Shown piece after piece: positions 15,897-24,933 of a stretch of 64,000 nt of DNA. The stretch is from assembly GCF_003324185.1 (NCBI RefSeq), contig NZ_PXUP01000005.1:1-64000 (forward strand), given 5' to 3'. The translations under genes and the position numbers were made by a program. The notes under the pieces are model-generated. The model was not told the DNA's origin, ran no database searches, and saw only the letters and a program-made list of their open reading frames with translations. Within the stretch, counting starts at the first letter, position 1. Each line of letters opens with the position of its first letter. The DNA comes from Faecalibacterium prausnitzii. GTDB lineage: Bacteria > Bacillota > Clostridia > Oscillospirales > Ruminococcaceae.

Positions 15897-18800
15897 ATGG
15901 TTAAGTCGGAATTATATTCAAATCTAAAACAGGCTATTGACATGCTGGACGGATTACTGATTCCGGAAGGTTCTAAGGAACTATCCTATTGGGGTTCAGA
16001 AGAGGATGAACTGAATCTGCTACAAGAGGAAATCAGTGCATTGGACTATTCCTGTTTGGATGAAGTCTATCATGGCGGCTTGAAAGAAGTGATAAATGAT
16101 AATCTCAGTCCGGCTGAAAACGCGTTGATTTCGGGTGTGGGCCTTCTGGATGAGTACGGTCTGTCCGAAGAAGAGTTCCGTGAATGGCTTGAAAAACAGC
16201 CTGAGGTCTATAGTTTGCTGCTTGGAATCCTGATAACAGGCAAATGGCCAGACTACAGCCAGTGGAAGAAGATGGAAGACTATTTTGAGGAAGAGTATCG
16301 GCAGGAACTTTTTGATCCGGCGAACATCAATATCTCCCCCAAAAGTGGAATAAGGTTTGCGGAGGAAAAGCCTGAGGATGGAAGTCAGAGCTTTTACTAC
16401 CTCCAAAAGGTGATCGTGTTCGATAAATCATTCGATGCGTATAATGGTGTCGCACGGGAATTGAAGCCGATTTTGCAGGAGGCACGTAAATTTTATCTGG
16501 ATAAACAAGCAGAAGCTTTAAACAACCCGGGTGCTTGTGGTGACCATTTTTATGAAACGATGCTGACCTTTGCACAAGCATTCAAGGAGGCGCAGGAAAG
16601 CATTCTGCGTGCTACTACGAGCGGCCTGCGCCGCCGCAGCGTGAAAGCGGATGTGATCCAGAATTTCCGTTTGAAGTATAGGGAAATTGCGCAGGAATCT
16701 TGCCGGGATTTCCTGCATGTGTTTGAGCATATGATTGAACTGTACGAGCAGTTCTATCCTGAAAAAGAACAGGGACGTCATGAATATATCGACTATATTT
16801 CGGCACTCCGCAGTGGGCAGCGGAATCTGGAAATTGCGGTATCAGATCTTTCACAGTTCCAAAAAAATGCACTGTACACAGCAAACAAAGCAGCGACTTC
16901 TGCGGTGAACCGATTTGCCAACTCTTTTATGGATTCTGCACATGCAAGTAAAGAACAAAGGGCCTTTGCGGAAAAATTAAAAGCTGTGTTTGATACAGAG
17001 CAATACGAACGGGCCATTGATATGATCTTCCGGGCGTTTGGGGATAATGTTGACATTGAGTATACCGATTCGCTTGGAATAGAAACGGATATTCTGGTCA
17101 GTGCACAGCAGGAGAAAAATATATGCGAAGAATTGGTAGATATTTTTGACCAAGGTAGCATTGATAAGAACACGATAGCGGAGTTCTTGAAAACCTATAC
17201 CATGCAGTATCCATATGATGCAAATCTCTATGCAATCGCATATCTGTATTTTGGCAGTGGGGCGGGAGATTTGGAGGATATTACAAAATACCTTGGTATT
17301 TACGATTCGTTTGTGGACTGCGCAAAAGAAATCTGTATTTTCAAACTGAAATATCAGATGAATCTGGATATGGAAGGGAACAACCTAGAACAGTTGGAAG
17401 CAGATGTGCAGTTTGCAAAACGGCTTGTCAAAAAGTATGCACTGTTGCAAACCGAACTGGAACCGTATGCGATTCGGATGCAGTCAGAACTTGGCGGCAA
17501 AAAGTATACGGCGACTCACCCCAAAGAGGAAACTCAGTGCTTCTACAAGATAATGGCTGATAAGCAACTGACCAAGGGAGATGCGCTGTACTTAAAAGGC
17601 TCAGAAGAATTTGAAAAATACTATGCAAAGTATGCAGGTGATGTTGACCAGGAAGCTAACGGCCCAATTGCTGCTTTTTACAGCGACTTTCTTGCTTTTA
17701 CGCCGGAAAAACTTTATTGCATTATTCGCGGAAAAGATATGGATGACGACACGGTTGCAGTAGATTATGATGAACTAAAACTATCCGGCTATACAGTGAT
17801 GACTCTTCCGGATGAAGATCGAATGAGTGGCAATGTTTGCGAGCTTGGAACATATCGATTCGGTTACAGCGGCGATTGCGATTTCTTGAGACATTTGAAG
17901 TTCTGGTCAGCAACCAAGAAGGTAAAAAAACTACTGGCAGAACTCCCGGAAAATGAGACATGGGATATCCCGGCAATGGAGAACAATGAAACCATCATTA
18001 AATTGCTGAGAGTGCTTGTAGATAATTTTAATATTGAACTGTATAAAAACCTTTATACGAGAGAAATCGAAAATAACACGGAAAACGGTAGATGCATGTT
18101 TATGAGCCATGACATTAAATGCAGTCAGGCAGACTACTTTACGGAGCCGGAAATCAGCAGGTTGCTTAAAATATTATCTCCATTAGACAAGAGCACGCTG
18201 GAAGAACTGCTGATAGATCCAAAAGAACGTGCCGCAAAAAGGGCGAAAACTGCGGCTGAACGCAAAGAATTTATGGATTTCTGGTCGGCAGAGTCGTTGG
18301 AAAAGCATTTGCAGAATCCGGACGTGAATATTTCTGCACTGGCTAAAATTGAGTGTTATCTTTATAAGGCGCTGGACGACAGAATGGGGGACATCTCCGA
18401 GTGCCAAAACTATTATTCTTTGTATACAGAAGCAGAGAGGGATGTAGCACAGAAAAAAGTCAATTTTATATGTACATGGATCAAAGAGCATCCGCTGGAT
18501 TTTGACTGGACGGATGAGATGGAAGAGGCAAACCAGCAGGTACAGTATCAAATCTATGCCAACAAGATGCTTTCGTATCTGAAGAAGAACGCTTCAGCGA
18601 AAGAGCAGTTTGATACAGCTGTAAGATTTGCCATTCAGTATGATGTGGTTGATGAAAATAATAATGTCGTAACATCGTATGAGCCTAAAATTAAATTTAC
18701 CATGTCGCTGCTTGCAAATCTTGAACTGAAAATCATTTTCGGAACTGTTCCGGACGCGTTGGAATGTCACTCCTATGAAGAAGCCGTGGAACATCGTAAT

Positions 18801-19040
18801 CAATTTTATGAAATCGTGAAAAAGTATTCACTGGGTGAAGTAACAGGCAATCAGTGTGTGTTGAACAAAATGTATGATGATATGTTTGCACAGAAGGGGT
18901 CGTATGCTTTTTACATCCAATGGTTGAACAATGAATTCCCCAGTGAAGTGGAGTACCAGAAAAAACTACAGGAGACAAAGGGGCTTAAAAAGATTCTTGT
19001 GATGGCAACTAAGCCGAATCACTTGGCGACAATTGAATAA
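15897..19040 (+). CDS. Unknown 1047-aa protein
   Basis: The ATG at 15897 follows AGGAGG (15885-15890); the frame is open further upstream only across the FtsH-like relic. The protein is acidic, largely helical, and shows no P-loop, nuclease or membrane signature by eye. Regions of about 270-330 and 880-960 look repetitive-helical, as in scaffold proteins, but no repeat family can be named. A 53-aa zinc-ribbon gene follows after 19 bp, and a terminator closes the pair. Role unknown; cargo of the element. Confidence 0.6.
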   Translation: MVKSELYSNLKQAIDMLDGLLIPEGSKELSYWGSEEDELNLLQEEISALDYSCLDEVYHGGLKEVINDNLSPAENALISGVGLLDEYGLSEEEFREWLEKQPEVYSLLLGILITGKWPDYSQWKKMEDYFEEEYRQELFDPANINISPKSGIRFAEEKPEDGSQSFYYLQKVIVFDKSFDAYNGVARELKPILQEARKFYLDKQAEALNNPGACGDHFYETMLTFAQAFKEAQESILRATTSGLRRRSVKADVIQNFRLKYREIAQESCRDFLHVFEHMIELYEQFYPEKEQGRHEYIDYISALRSGQRNLEIAVSDLSQFQKNALYTANKAATSAVNRFANSFMDSAHASKEQRAFAEKLKAVFDTEQYERAIDMIFRAFGDNVDIEYTDSLGIETDILVSAQQEKNICEELVDIFDQGSIDKNTIAEFLKTYTMQYPYDANLYAIAYLYFGSGAGDLEDITKYLGIYDSFVDCAKEICIFKLKYQMNLDMEGNNLEQLEADVQFAKRLVKKYALLQTELEPYAIRMQSELGGKKYTATHPKEETQCFYKIMADKQLTKGDALYLKGSEEFEKYYAKYAGDVDQEANGPIAAFYSDFLAFTPEKLYCIIRGKDMDDDTVAVDYDELKLSGYTVMTLPDEDRMSGNVCELGTYRFGYSGDCDFLRHLKFWSATKKVKKLLAELPENETWDIPAMENNETIIKLLRVLVDNFNIELYKNLYTREIENNTENGRCMFMSHDIKCSQADYFTEPEISRLLKILSPLDKSTLEELLIDPKERAAKRAKTAAERKEFMDFWSAESLEKHLQNPDVNISALAKIECYLYKALDDRMGDISECQNYYSLYTEAERDVAQKKVNFICTWIKEHPLDFDWTDEMEEANQQVQYQIYANKMLSYLKKNASAKEQFDTAVRFAIQYDVVDENNNVVTSYEPKIKFTMSLLANLELKIIFGTVPDALECHSYEEAVEHRNQFYEIVKKYSLGEVTGNQCVLNKMYDDMFAQKGSYAFYIQWLNNEFPSEVEYQKKLQETKGLKKILVMATKPNHLATIE

Positions 19041-19059
19041 TTTTGGGAGGTAGTTTCTC

Positions 19060-19221
19060 ATGGCAATGATTTCTGTAGAATGTCCGGATTGTGGTCGTGT
19101 GTTGATGCGTCTGCCCGCGACAGGTGGAACGAACCAAACCAAAATGTGCACAGGGTGCAAAAATCGCTTTCGTGTGATTAAAGATGCGCGTACTGGCAGC
19201 ATTAGAGTAGAACGTGCATAA
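19060..19221 (+). CDS. 53-aa zinc-ribbon protein
   Basis: This short frame begins behind GGGAGG and encodes MAMISVECPDCGRVLMRLPA and then MCTGCKNRFRV, a two-knuckle C-x2-C zinc ribbon. It lies 19 bp after the 1047-aa gene and before a strong terminator, so the two are co-transcribed. It may be a nucleic-acid-binding partner of the large protein. The clear ribosome site and the paired CxxC motifs support it as a real gene. Confidence 0.75.
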   Translation: MAMISVECPDCGRVLMRLPATGGTNQTKMCTGCKNRFRVIKDARTGSIRVERA

Positions 19222-19229
19222 CAAAAAAT

Positions 19230-19273
19230 AAAAATGTGCAGGGTAGCAGCAATGCCGCCCTGCACATTTTTGT
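19230..19273 (+). terminator. Terminator after the 1047-aa / zinc-ribbon pair
   Basis: AAAAATGTGCAGGG pairs with CCCTGCACATTTTT, ending in a T run. The converging minus-strand gene ends at the same place, so it may serve both. Confidence 0.85.
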
Positions 19274-19407
19274 TAAGTAAAGGACTTGAGCACTTTTTTC
19301 AGTGCTTCACGCTGCTCCGGGGAAAGCTGAGCCAGAAGTTCTAAAAACTCCTGCTGCTCCTCCGGGGTAAGCCTGCTCTCCGGCTCAGAATGATTTTGGC
19401 GGTTCAT
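19273..19407 (-). CDS. 44-aa protein resembling the tail of an XRE repressor
   Basis: The ATG follows AAAGGAGC and the product ends LLAQLSPEQREALKKVLKSF. The stretch LTPEEQQEFLELLAQLSPEQ resembles LTPDQKEILDLWAKLSPAQR in the XRE repressor at 15182-15523, keeping LTP, the spaced Leu/Ala residues and LSP-x-QR. It overlaps the end of the serine recombinase gene by 23 bases, so it is co-translated. It may be a stand-alone oligomerisation domain that modulates the repressor. The function is inferred from this likeness only. Confidence 0.6.
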   Translation of the reverse strand: MNRQNHSEPESRLTPEEQQEFLELLAQLSPEQREALKKVLKSFT

Positions 19408-20125
19408 AAAAGATACTTGCTCCTTTCGGCAAATCCTGTTCAGCTATCAGTTCGGCACGAATCTGACGCTTATATTTATAATAGGTATTCCGGGCAAGAC
19501 CTGTGAGCTTCATGCACTCGGCATCGTCAAGTGTGCCGCCAAAGGTCTTGCAGTGGGTGCGGATGATCTGCTTAGCTTCTCTGGATTTTTTCGTTTCAAA
19601 GCCAACACCCTTTTTGCGGCCAACCTGCTTGCCGTTCAATCGGGCGGTCAAAAGACCCTCACGGGTGCGCTGGTGCAGATCGGCAACTTCTTTTTCGGAC
19701 TGCTCAAAGGCCAGCTTGATCTGCTCCTTTGCCAAGGCCATCAGATATTCGTTGATGCCCTTTAAGATGAAGTCTACATTTGTCCCTGTCATGGCAATGC
19801 TGCCGGACAGAGCTTTTTTGTAAGTTTCAGTGTCGATGTGGTGTTCTTTCAAAAACACCAGTTGGATGCCCTTGTGGTAAAGGCCTTCGTACAGAGCAAA
19901 ACCCTCTTCTGCATTTCTGGACATCCGGGACACCGAATCGAACACCACCGTATCTCCTGCTTTTAGAACCCGGTAAAGCTTCAGCCACTCCGGGCGAAAG
20001 ATAGATGTACCGGTGTAGGCTTCCTGCACGATATGGGCAGTCGGGTACTCGGCCTTGATGTTGCGGATCTGACGGTCAATGCTCTGCTTTGCCGTGGAGA
20101 TGCGGCAATAGCCATAGATGTTCAT
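19385..20125 (-). CDS. Serine recombinase (resolvase family)
   Basis: The ATG at 20125 follows AAAGGAG and gives 246 aa. The resolvase catalytic domain is clear: IYGYCRISTAKQSIDRQIRN with the nucleophilic Ser, then GDTVVFDSVSRMSRNAEEG. A C-terminal HTH follows (LTGLARNTYYKYKRQI). The length fits a resolvase/invertase rather than a large integrase. It may resolve cointegrates or invert DNA on the element. It is the last but one gene of a leftward block with recombination and plasmid-type functions. Confidence 0.9.
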   Translation of the reverse strand: MNIYGYCRISTAKQSIDRQIRNIKAEYPTAHIVQEAYTGTSIFRPEWLKLYRVLKAGDTVVFDSVSRMSRNAEEGFALYEGLYHKGIQLVFLKEHHIDTETYKKALSGSIAMTGTNVDFILKGINEYLMALAKEQIKLAFEQSEKEVADLHQRTREGLLTARLNGKQVGRKKGVGFETKKSREAKQIIRTHCKTFGGTLDDAECMKLTGLARNTYYKYKRQIRAELIAEQDLPKGASIFYEPPKSF

Positions 20126-20248
20126 GCGTCTCCTTTCTGGCTCAAAGATAACGAGCGACATTTTTAAGACTGTGTTTTGTACCTTGAAATGGTCTGAAAA
20201 CGGCTGATTTTAATACAAAACAGAATATACGGTATTTTTAATACAGTT

Positions 20249-20599
20249 TTAGTGGGCATAGGCAGTCATAAAATCAGAAATGGTAGTGCACGGTTTGTGA
20301 TTGGCGGTGTCCTCGCCATCCAAAGGAGCGTAGTTCCAGTCGGTGTCCTCGTCAATATATCGCCGCCCATCATCCGGCAGTTCCAGCGGTTCCGCAAGAA
20401 TAATGGTGCCCCAGTGGTTGACCATCACAAAGGGCGCGATCTCACAAGGGATGCCCCGGCACTCGTCATCATGCCGAACATCGTAGGCGTACAGACCATC
20501 CGGAATGGTATCTCTCTTGATGCGGATGCTGGTGAACAGCGCAGGCTTTCCGCAAACTGTAATCTCCTCGTAGTGTTCGGTCATTGCATGAAAGGTCAT
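20249..20599 (-). CDS. LPD28-like domain protein
   Basis: The ATG at 20599 follows TTAAGGAGG and gives 116 aa. The core (ALFTSIRIKRDTIPDGLYAY, then DVRHDDECRGIPCEI and VNHWGTII) matches my memory of LPD28, a domain of large polyvalent proteins carried by conjugative elements and phages. The function is unknown. It follows the DUF3846 gene with a gap of 13 bp in the same direction. Confidence 0.7.
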   Translation of the reverse strand: MTFHAMTEHYEEITVCGKPALFTSIRIKRDTIPDGLYAYDVRHDDECRGIPCEIAPFVMVNHWGTIILAEPLELPDDGRRYIDEDTDWNYAPLDGEDTANHKPCTTISDFMTAYAH

Positions 20600-20612
20600 A
20601 AGATGTTCCTCC

Positions 20613-20951
20613 TTAAATTTCAATGATAAAAGCTCTAAACTTCTCTTTGTAGAAATCCATTGCACTCTGCGGCAGGGAAGTCAGATTCCCTTCGTTGTCA
20701 CATCCGGCCAGAAATCCCGGCCCGGCAAGAACATCGGCTCCATCCCACAGCGGACGATTGAGCGGCAGGCCAAGCAGCTTGCCTTCATCATTGCAGACCA
20801 GTGTGACCGCTGAACCGGTGTCACTCAATGTGATGCATTCAATCAGCCCGCCTACAAAGTTCTGCATGGCTTCAAGGGTGTTGTCCAGTTCGATCTCCTT
20901 TGGCAACTCCATTGGCAGGAGCGCAAGGACTTTGATTTTTTGTTCTTCCAT
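20613..20951 (-). CDS. DUF3846 family protein
   Basis: The ATG at 20951 is preceded by TTGGAGA and gives 112 aa. The pattern VTLVCNDEGKLLGLPLNRPL, followed by DVLAGPGFLAGCDNEG, is characteristic of DUF3846 proteins of mobile elements. No activity is known. It lies downstream of a hairpin terminator, so it probably starts its own transcript. Confidence 0.75.
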   Translation of the reverse strand: MEEQKIKVLALLPMELPKEIELDNTLEAMQNFVGGLIECITLSDTGSAVTLVCNDEGKLLGLPLNRPLWDGADVLAGPGFLAGCDNEGNLTSLPQSAMDFYKEKFRAFIIEI

Positions 20952-20963
20952 TGTGTATCTCCA

Positions 20964-21033
20964 AATAAAAACAGGACAATCCAAATGGATTGTCCTGTAA
21001 AAAGTGAAGGGGAGCATCCGAAGATACTCCCCT
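20964..21033 (-). terminator. Tandem hairpins ending the second AAA/PD-(D/E)XK gene
   Basis: Reading leftward, the first hairpin pairs AGGGGAG-ATC with GAT-CTCCCCT (21008-21033). The second is a perfect 13-bp stem (20971-20983 with 20986-20998) followed on the minus strand by TTTTTATTT, a strong terminator. Confidence 0.8.
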
Positions 21034-21043
21034 AAGTGAATAA

Positions 21044-22717
21044 TTATTTTTTCCTTACCATACAGCGTTTCTTGAAGAATGCGATGCCATAACAGAGAAT
21101 GTCATCATAGTCATCCCGGAAGTCCGCTGCGTACATTCGGTCATTGATCTGCTGAATGGCAGTATCACAGGCATCCGGCAGAGCATCCAGAGTTTTGGCA
21201 TACTTGGCTTCAAAAATTGCCACGCGGCCATTGCGGATATCCTTTACGATAACATCGCTGCGACCCTCGCCATGCTCTTTGTTGGATTCTACCACATAGC
21301 CAGCACCAGTAAAGATGCCTGCAAGGAAAGCGTGGTAAAAATCCTCCCGATAGTCATGGTAGCTGATGGTCATGCGAAGCAGCTTGGTCATTTCTTTTGT
21401 CAGAGCTTCGCTGTTTCCGCTCCAGACTGCATCAAACAACGGGCTGCGGTTCCATGCCTTTGCACTGTCGTCAAACCATTTGCTTACAGTGGTTTCAAAA
21501 ATTTCCCGAATCTCTGCATTGGGAATCATCAGCGCAGAGCAGCCATCCGGCAGCGAATCCGTCAGATCCTTATCCCGCACCTTGGTCAGATAGCCTGTCA
21601 GATACAGCACACTCCAAAGATTTTCCTCAGAGGAGTGTAGATAATCGTAGGTCAGGTTTTCTTCAATATGCTGAACAATAGAGCCGCCAGCCATCAGAGT
21701 TTCGAGCTTCGTGGTGATACTGTCACCTGCATAGTCGATAAAAGAACGGATAATAGCATTATCGCTGGTGTTTTTCCAATAGCTTTTCGGCTTCTGTGCT
21801 ACACCATACTGGAAATCTCGCAGATAACTGATCACATCCCACGGACAATAAATGTCTGCATCGCCAAAATGATAACCGTCGTACCATGCCTTGATTTCAG
21901 CAGACTGCGATTCAAGACCAGCATCTTTCAGCATTTGATCTACATCTGCCTGTGTGAAACCAAAGGATTCGCTCAACCGGGGAGAAAGAATCGTATCCGA
22001 AACAAAATTGTTCGTCCCGGTAAAAATGCTTTCTTTGGCAATTTTCAGACAGCCGGTAACAACAGCAAAGTCGAGCGAAGTATTGTCTTTGAGCGTGGTG
22101 CTCATCATAGCCCGCATCACGTCCAGCATCTGCGAATAATATCCGTTGCTGCTGGCTTTTGCAATGGGAACATCATACTCATCCAGAATGACGACCGCCG
22201 ATTTTTTGAAGTGGATTTCCAGCATCCGGGTCAATAGCAAAAAGCAGCTTTTGGTTTCATCTATGGATGCAGTGCGTCCCAGAATTCGCTTAAAGATGCC
22301 TTTGTCATCGTCAGAAATAGCATCGTCATCCAAAAGAAACTGATAATCCTGAAACGCAAATGCCAGTTTCATGCACAGCATTCCATAGGCACTTTCAAAG
22401 GTCAGACCGTCCGTGTCCTTGAAAGAGAAAAATACCACAGGACACTGGTTCATCCATTTTTTGCAAAGCTCTGTATTTTTGGAGATTGCCAATCCCTCAA
22501 ACAGTTGCTTGCTGTCTTTGCGGATATCCAGAAAATTTGCGAGAGTGCTCATACCAAGGGATTTTCCGAAGCGACGAGGGCGAGTAATCAATGTTACTTC
22601 AGCGATACCTCCGCTAAGAAGTTCAGAAATCAGATTGGTCTTGTCGATATAATAATACCCGCCTTCTCGAATCTTCTCAAAATTCGAGATTCCGACAGGA
22701 AACTGCAAATCTTTCAT
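21044..22717 (-). CDS. AAA-ATPase-like protein with PD-(D/E)XK nuclease domain, second copy
   Basis: The ATG at 22717 follows GAAAGGAG and gives 557 aa. Features match the gene at 1690-3282: YYIDKTNLI, P-loop-like TRPRRFGKSLGMS near residue 50, Walker B region VVILDEYDVPI near 180, a WYDGYHFG box near 285, and C-terminal IFEAKYAKT with the nuclease E-x-K. The two proteins are clearly of one family but differ along their length, so this is not a recent duplication. Function unknown. Confidence 0.85.
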   Translation of the reverse strand: MKDLQFPVGISNFEKIREGGYYYIDKTNLISELLSGGIAEVTLITRPRRFGKSLGMSTLANFLDIRKDSKQLFEGLAISKNTELCKKWMNQCPVVFFSFKDTDGLTFESAYGMLCMKLAFAFQDYQFLLDDDAISDDDKGIFKRILGRTASIDETKSCFLLLTRMLEIHFKKSAVVILDEYDVPIAKASSNGYYSQMLDVMRAMMSTTLKDNTSLDFAVVTGCLKIAKESIFTGTNNFVSDTILSPRLSESFGFTQADVDQMLKDAGLESQSAEIKAWYDGYHFGDADIYCPWDVISYLRDFQYGVAQKPKSYWKNTSDNAIIRSFIDYAGDSITTKLETLMAGGSIVQHIEENLTYDYLHSSEENLWSVLYLTGYLTKVRDKDLTDSLPDGCSALMIPNAEIREIFETTVSKWFDDSAKAWNRSPLFDAVWSGNSEALTKEMTKLLRMTISYHDYREDFYHAFLAGIFTGAGYVVESNKEHGEGRSDVIVKDIRNGRVAIFEAKYAKTLDALPDACDTAIQQINDRMYAADFRDDYDDILCYGIAFFKKRCMVRKK

Positions 22718-22829
22718 GCAATGCTCCTTTCCGCTCACAGAGGAGAGCTTTCAGAACTCACTACTGTAAGTGTACCATGAAATATAGAATCATACAAGAA
22801 TCAAGTGACATCGAAATAGAGCAGTTTTA

Positions 22830-23540
22830 TTATGCTACGTTCAATCTGGTGGCTTTGTAGCAGTCGGCGCACATTCCCTCATGGGTAGCGGCAAACTCTG
22901 CGGCCTGCATGATGGAGCCATCCTTCAGCTTGACCCTCTTGATGGGCTGGTTGCACCGGGCGCAGATGCAGGGCACAGGCGGCTGTTCCTGCTTCTGGCT
23001 GGTGGATTTCGGTTTCGGCTGCTTTTGCGGCTCTGATTCCGGCTGCGGTGCAGCATCTTCCGGCAAATCCTCTCCGGCATAAACGTACAGGCCAAGACCA
23101 AACATAGCAAGGTTCTTCACCAAGCACCGCATGATAGCCTTATTCACATCGAACATGGAGGCTGCTTCTACGGTGCGTTCTTCCATGCCGACTTTCTCAC
23201 GGCGGCGGGTCTGCGGATTGTAGTCCCATTTCGGGGTGGAGTAGGTGTAAGGCACAGCCTTCATGGCTTTGTTTGCGCCATCCAGTACAGGCAGCCACAT
23301 TTCATGCGAAACTCCCTTAATCGTGACCGAGGTATACACCATGAAGCCGGTTATGGGGTCATAAACATAGGGCAGGCCGTTGAATTTCTTGACCTCATAG
23401 CTGGCAGCGGGATACAGCTTCTTCACCTCTGCCCAAGCGTACGCCCAACTTACATATTTCAGTTCCGTGTTGCCGGACTTTTTGACTTCCAGATGATCTT
23501 TGAAGTCGATAGCAAATAATTTTACGAATGGATTTTCCAT
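22830..23540 (-). CDS. Sak-type single-strand annealing protein (DUF1071)
   Basis: The ATG at 23540 follows TTGGAGG and gives 236 aa. The N-terminal 150 residues (LKYVSWAYAWAEVKKLYP, then VYTSVTIKGVSHEMWLPV and ASMFDVNKAIMRCLVKNLA) fit DUF1071, a Sak/Rad52-like phage annealing protein. A linker rich in Pro, Lys and Gln and a C-terminal zinc ribbon (CARCNQPI and CADCYK) follow. Such proteins pair complementary single strands during phage-type recombination. The YqaJ-like nuclease at 24934-25866 is the expected exonuclease partner. Confidence 0.8.
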   Translation of the reverse strand: MENPFVKLFAIDFKDHLEVKKSGNTELKYVSWAYAWAEVKKLYPAASYEVKKFNGLPYVYDPITGFMVYTSVTIKGVSHEMWLPVLDGANKAMKAVPYTYSTPKWDYNPQTRRREKVGMEERTVEAASMFDVNKAIMRCLVKNLAMFGLGLYVYAGEDLPEDAAPQPESEPQKQPKPKSTSQKQEQPPVPCICARCNQPIKRVKLKDGSIMQAAEFAATHEGMCADCYKATRLNVA

Positions 23541-23561
23541 AAGAATGCCTCCAATTTTGAT

Positions 23562-23600
23562 AAAGAAAAAAGGGCACAACAGCGTCAACTGTTGTGCCCC
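23562..23600 (-). terminator. Terminator of the AAA/DUF4143 gene
   Basis: GGGCACAACAG (23572-23582) pairs with CTGTTGTGCCC (23589-23599), followed on the minus strand by a run of six T. It separates the DUF4143 gene from the annealing-protein gene. Confidence 0.85.
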
Positions 23601-23612
23601 ATGATGTGAAAA

Positions 23613-24812
23613 TTACGGATTGAGCAGAAAATCAATGATGTTTCGATGAATGATTCCGTTTCGGCTTAAATTCGCCAAATCACCACTGATAACATACTTA
23701 GGATAGTTGTCGTGCAGCCGCTCAAGATTACCGAACTCCCGTTCTTCATCGGCGGGAGTGATCAGGTAAGCAACCTGAATATAGAGCTTTTCATCTCCAC
23801 GGTAGCAGATAAAATCAATTTCGGTGTCGTCCAGCTTGCCGACCTGAACTTCATAGCCACGGCTCCGCATTTCCAGATATACGGTGTTCTCATACAGCTT
23901 GTTGCTGTCAAGTTTTTCGCTTTTCTTGATAACGTTCCGCAGGCCAAGATCGACTGCATAGTACTTTTCTGTGCTGGACAGGAGCGCTTTTCCTTTGATA
24001 TCATAGCGGCTTGCATTCAGAAGGATAAAGGCTTCCTTGAAATAATCAACGTAGTTCAGCACGGTAGCAGTGGTTGTCTTGATTCCTTCCGAAACCATGC
24101 GTCCACTGATATTACGGGCAGAAAACGGATTGCCGATATTGTCCAGCAGGAATGCAAGGACATTACGTAATGCGGTCTGTTCGCGAATATTGTGGCGCAG
24201 CATGATGTCACGGACAATGATAGCCTCGTAAAGATCGTCCAGATAGGTGGTGATTGAATGATCGTCAGGGAGGAAGAAACGCTGCGGAAAACCGCCGTAC
24301 TTCAAATAGTCTGCGAAGAGCTTTTCGTCCGAAGTATAGGTTCCGTTTTCAATGCATTGCTGTTTTGCTTCGGCCAGCGAAAAGGGGAAAACCTGAATCT
24401 GGATGTATCGTCCGGAAAGATAGGTTGCCAATTCGCCGGAAAGCAGCTTGGAATTGGAGCCGGTCAGGTAAATATCACAATCGAAATCGACACGAAGAGA
24501 ATTGATTGCAATCTGCCAGCGCTCCACCTCCTGAATCTCATCCAGAAGAATATAGATTTTGCCGGTACAGCCTTCCGCTTTTTCTGCGATGTAGTCGTAA
24601 AGCGTTTCTGCAGTACGGGCGTTGCGGAAGCGCATGGACTCAAAATTGGCCTGAATAATGTTCTGTGCGGGAATGTTGCGCTGGAGGAGCACGTCCTTGA
24701 TCTGACCGAGAAGGACTGTTTTTCCACAGCGCCGGATTCCAACCAGAACTTTGATCAGATCCTGATCGATAAAAGGAATGATCTTGTCCAAATAACTTTT
24801 GCGCAGAACCAT
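23613..24812 (-). CDS. ATPase with AAA_14 and DUF4143 domains
   Basis: This 399-aa protein starts KSYLDKIIPFIDQDLIKVLV and has the P-loop GIRRCGKTVLL near residue 25 and Walker B IYILLDEIQEVERW near 90. The C-terminal DUF4143 part (LYENTVYLEMRSRGYEV, then GKLDDTEIDFICYRG) contains the E...D...D nuclease-like core. These ATPases are common in gut anaerobes and archaea; no role is established. It has its own promoter and terminator, so it is an independent insert in the leftward block. Confidence 0.85.
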   Translation of the reverse strand: MVLRKSYLDKIIPFIDQDLIKVLVGIRRCGKTVLLGQIKDVLLQRNIPAQNIIQANFESMRFRNARTAETLYDYIAEKAEGCTGKIYILLDEIQEVERWQIAINSLRVDFDCDIYLTGSNSKLLSGELATYLSGRYIQIQVFPFSLAEAKQQCIENGTYTSDEKLFADYLKYGGFPQRFFLPDDHSITTYLDDLYEAIIVRDIMLRHNIREQTALRNVLAFLLDNIGNPFSARNISGRMVSEGIKTTTATVLNYVDYFKEAFILLNASRYDIKGKALLSSTEKYYAVDLGLRNVIKKSEKLDSNKLYENTVYLEMRSRGYEVQVGKLDDTEIDFICYRGDEKLYIQVAYLITPADEEREFGNLERLHDNYPKYVISGDLANLSRNGIIHRNIIDFLLNP

Positions 24813-24833
24813 CGTGCATCACCTCATATTCTT

Positions 24834-24862
24834 ATCTTAGCATACAATTATTGTTGTGTAAA
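24834..24862 (-). promoter_or_regulatory. Promoter of the AAA/DUF4143 gene
   Basis: On the minus strand TTTACA (24857-24862) and TAAGAT (24834-24839) are 17 bp apart, 22 bases before the start codon. Confidence 0.55.
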
Positions 24863-24933
24863 CAGTATTGTGCTTTTCTATTAAATAAAAATAGCTGAAG
24901 CACGAATTTTGTGTGCCTATAGGCGTACAAAAA

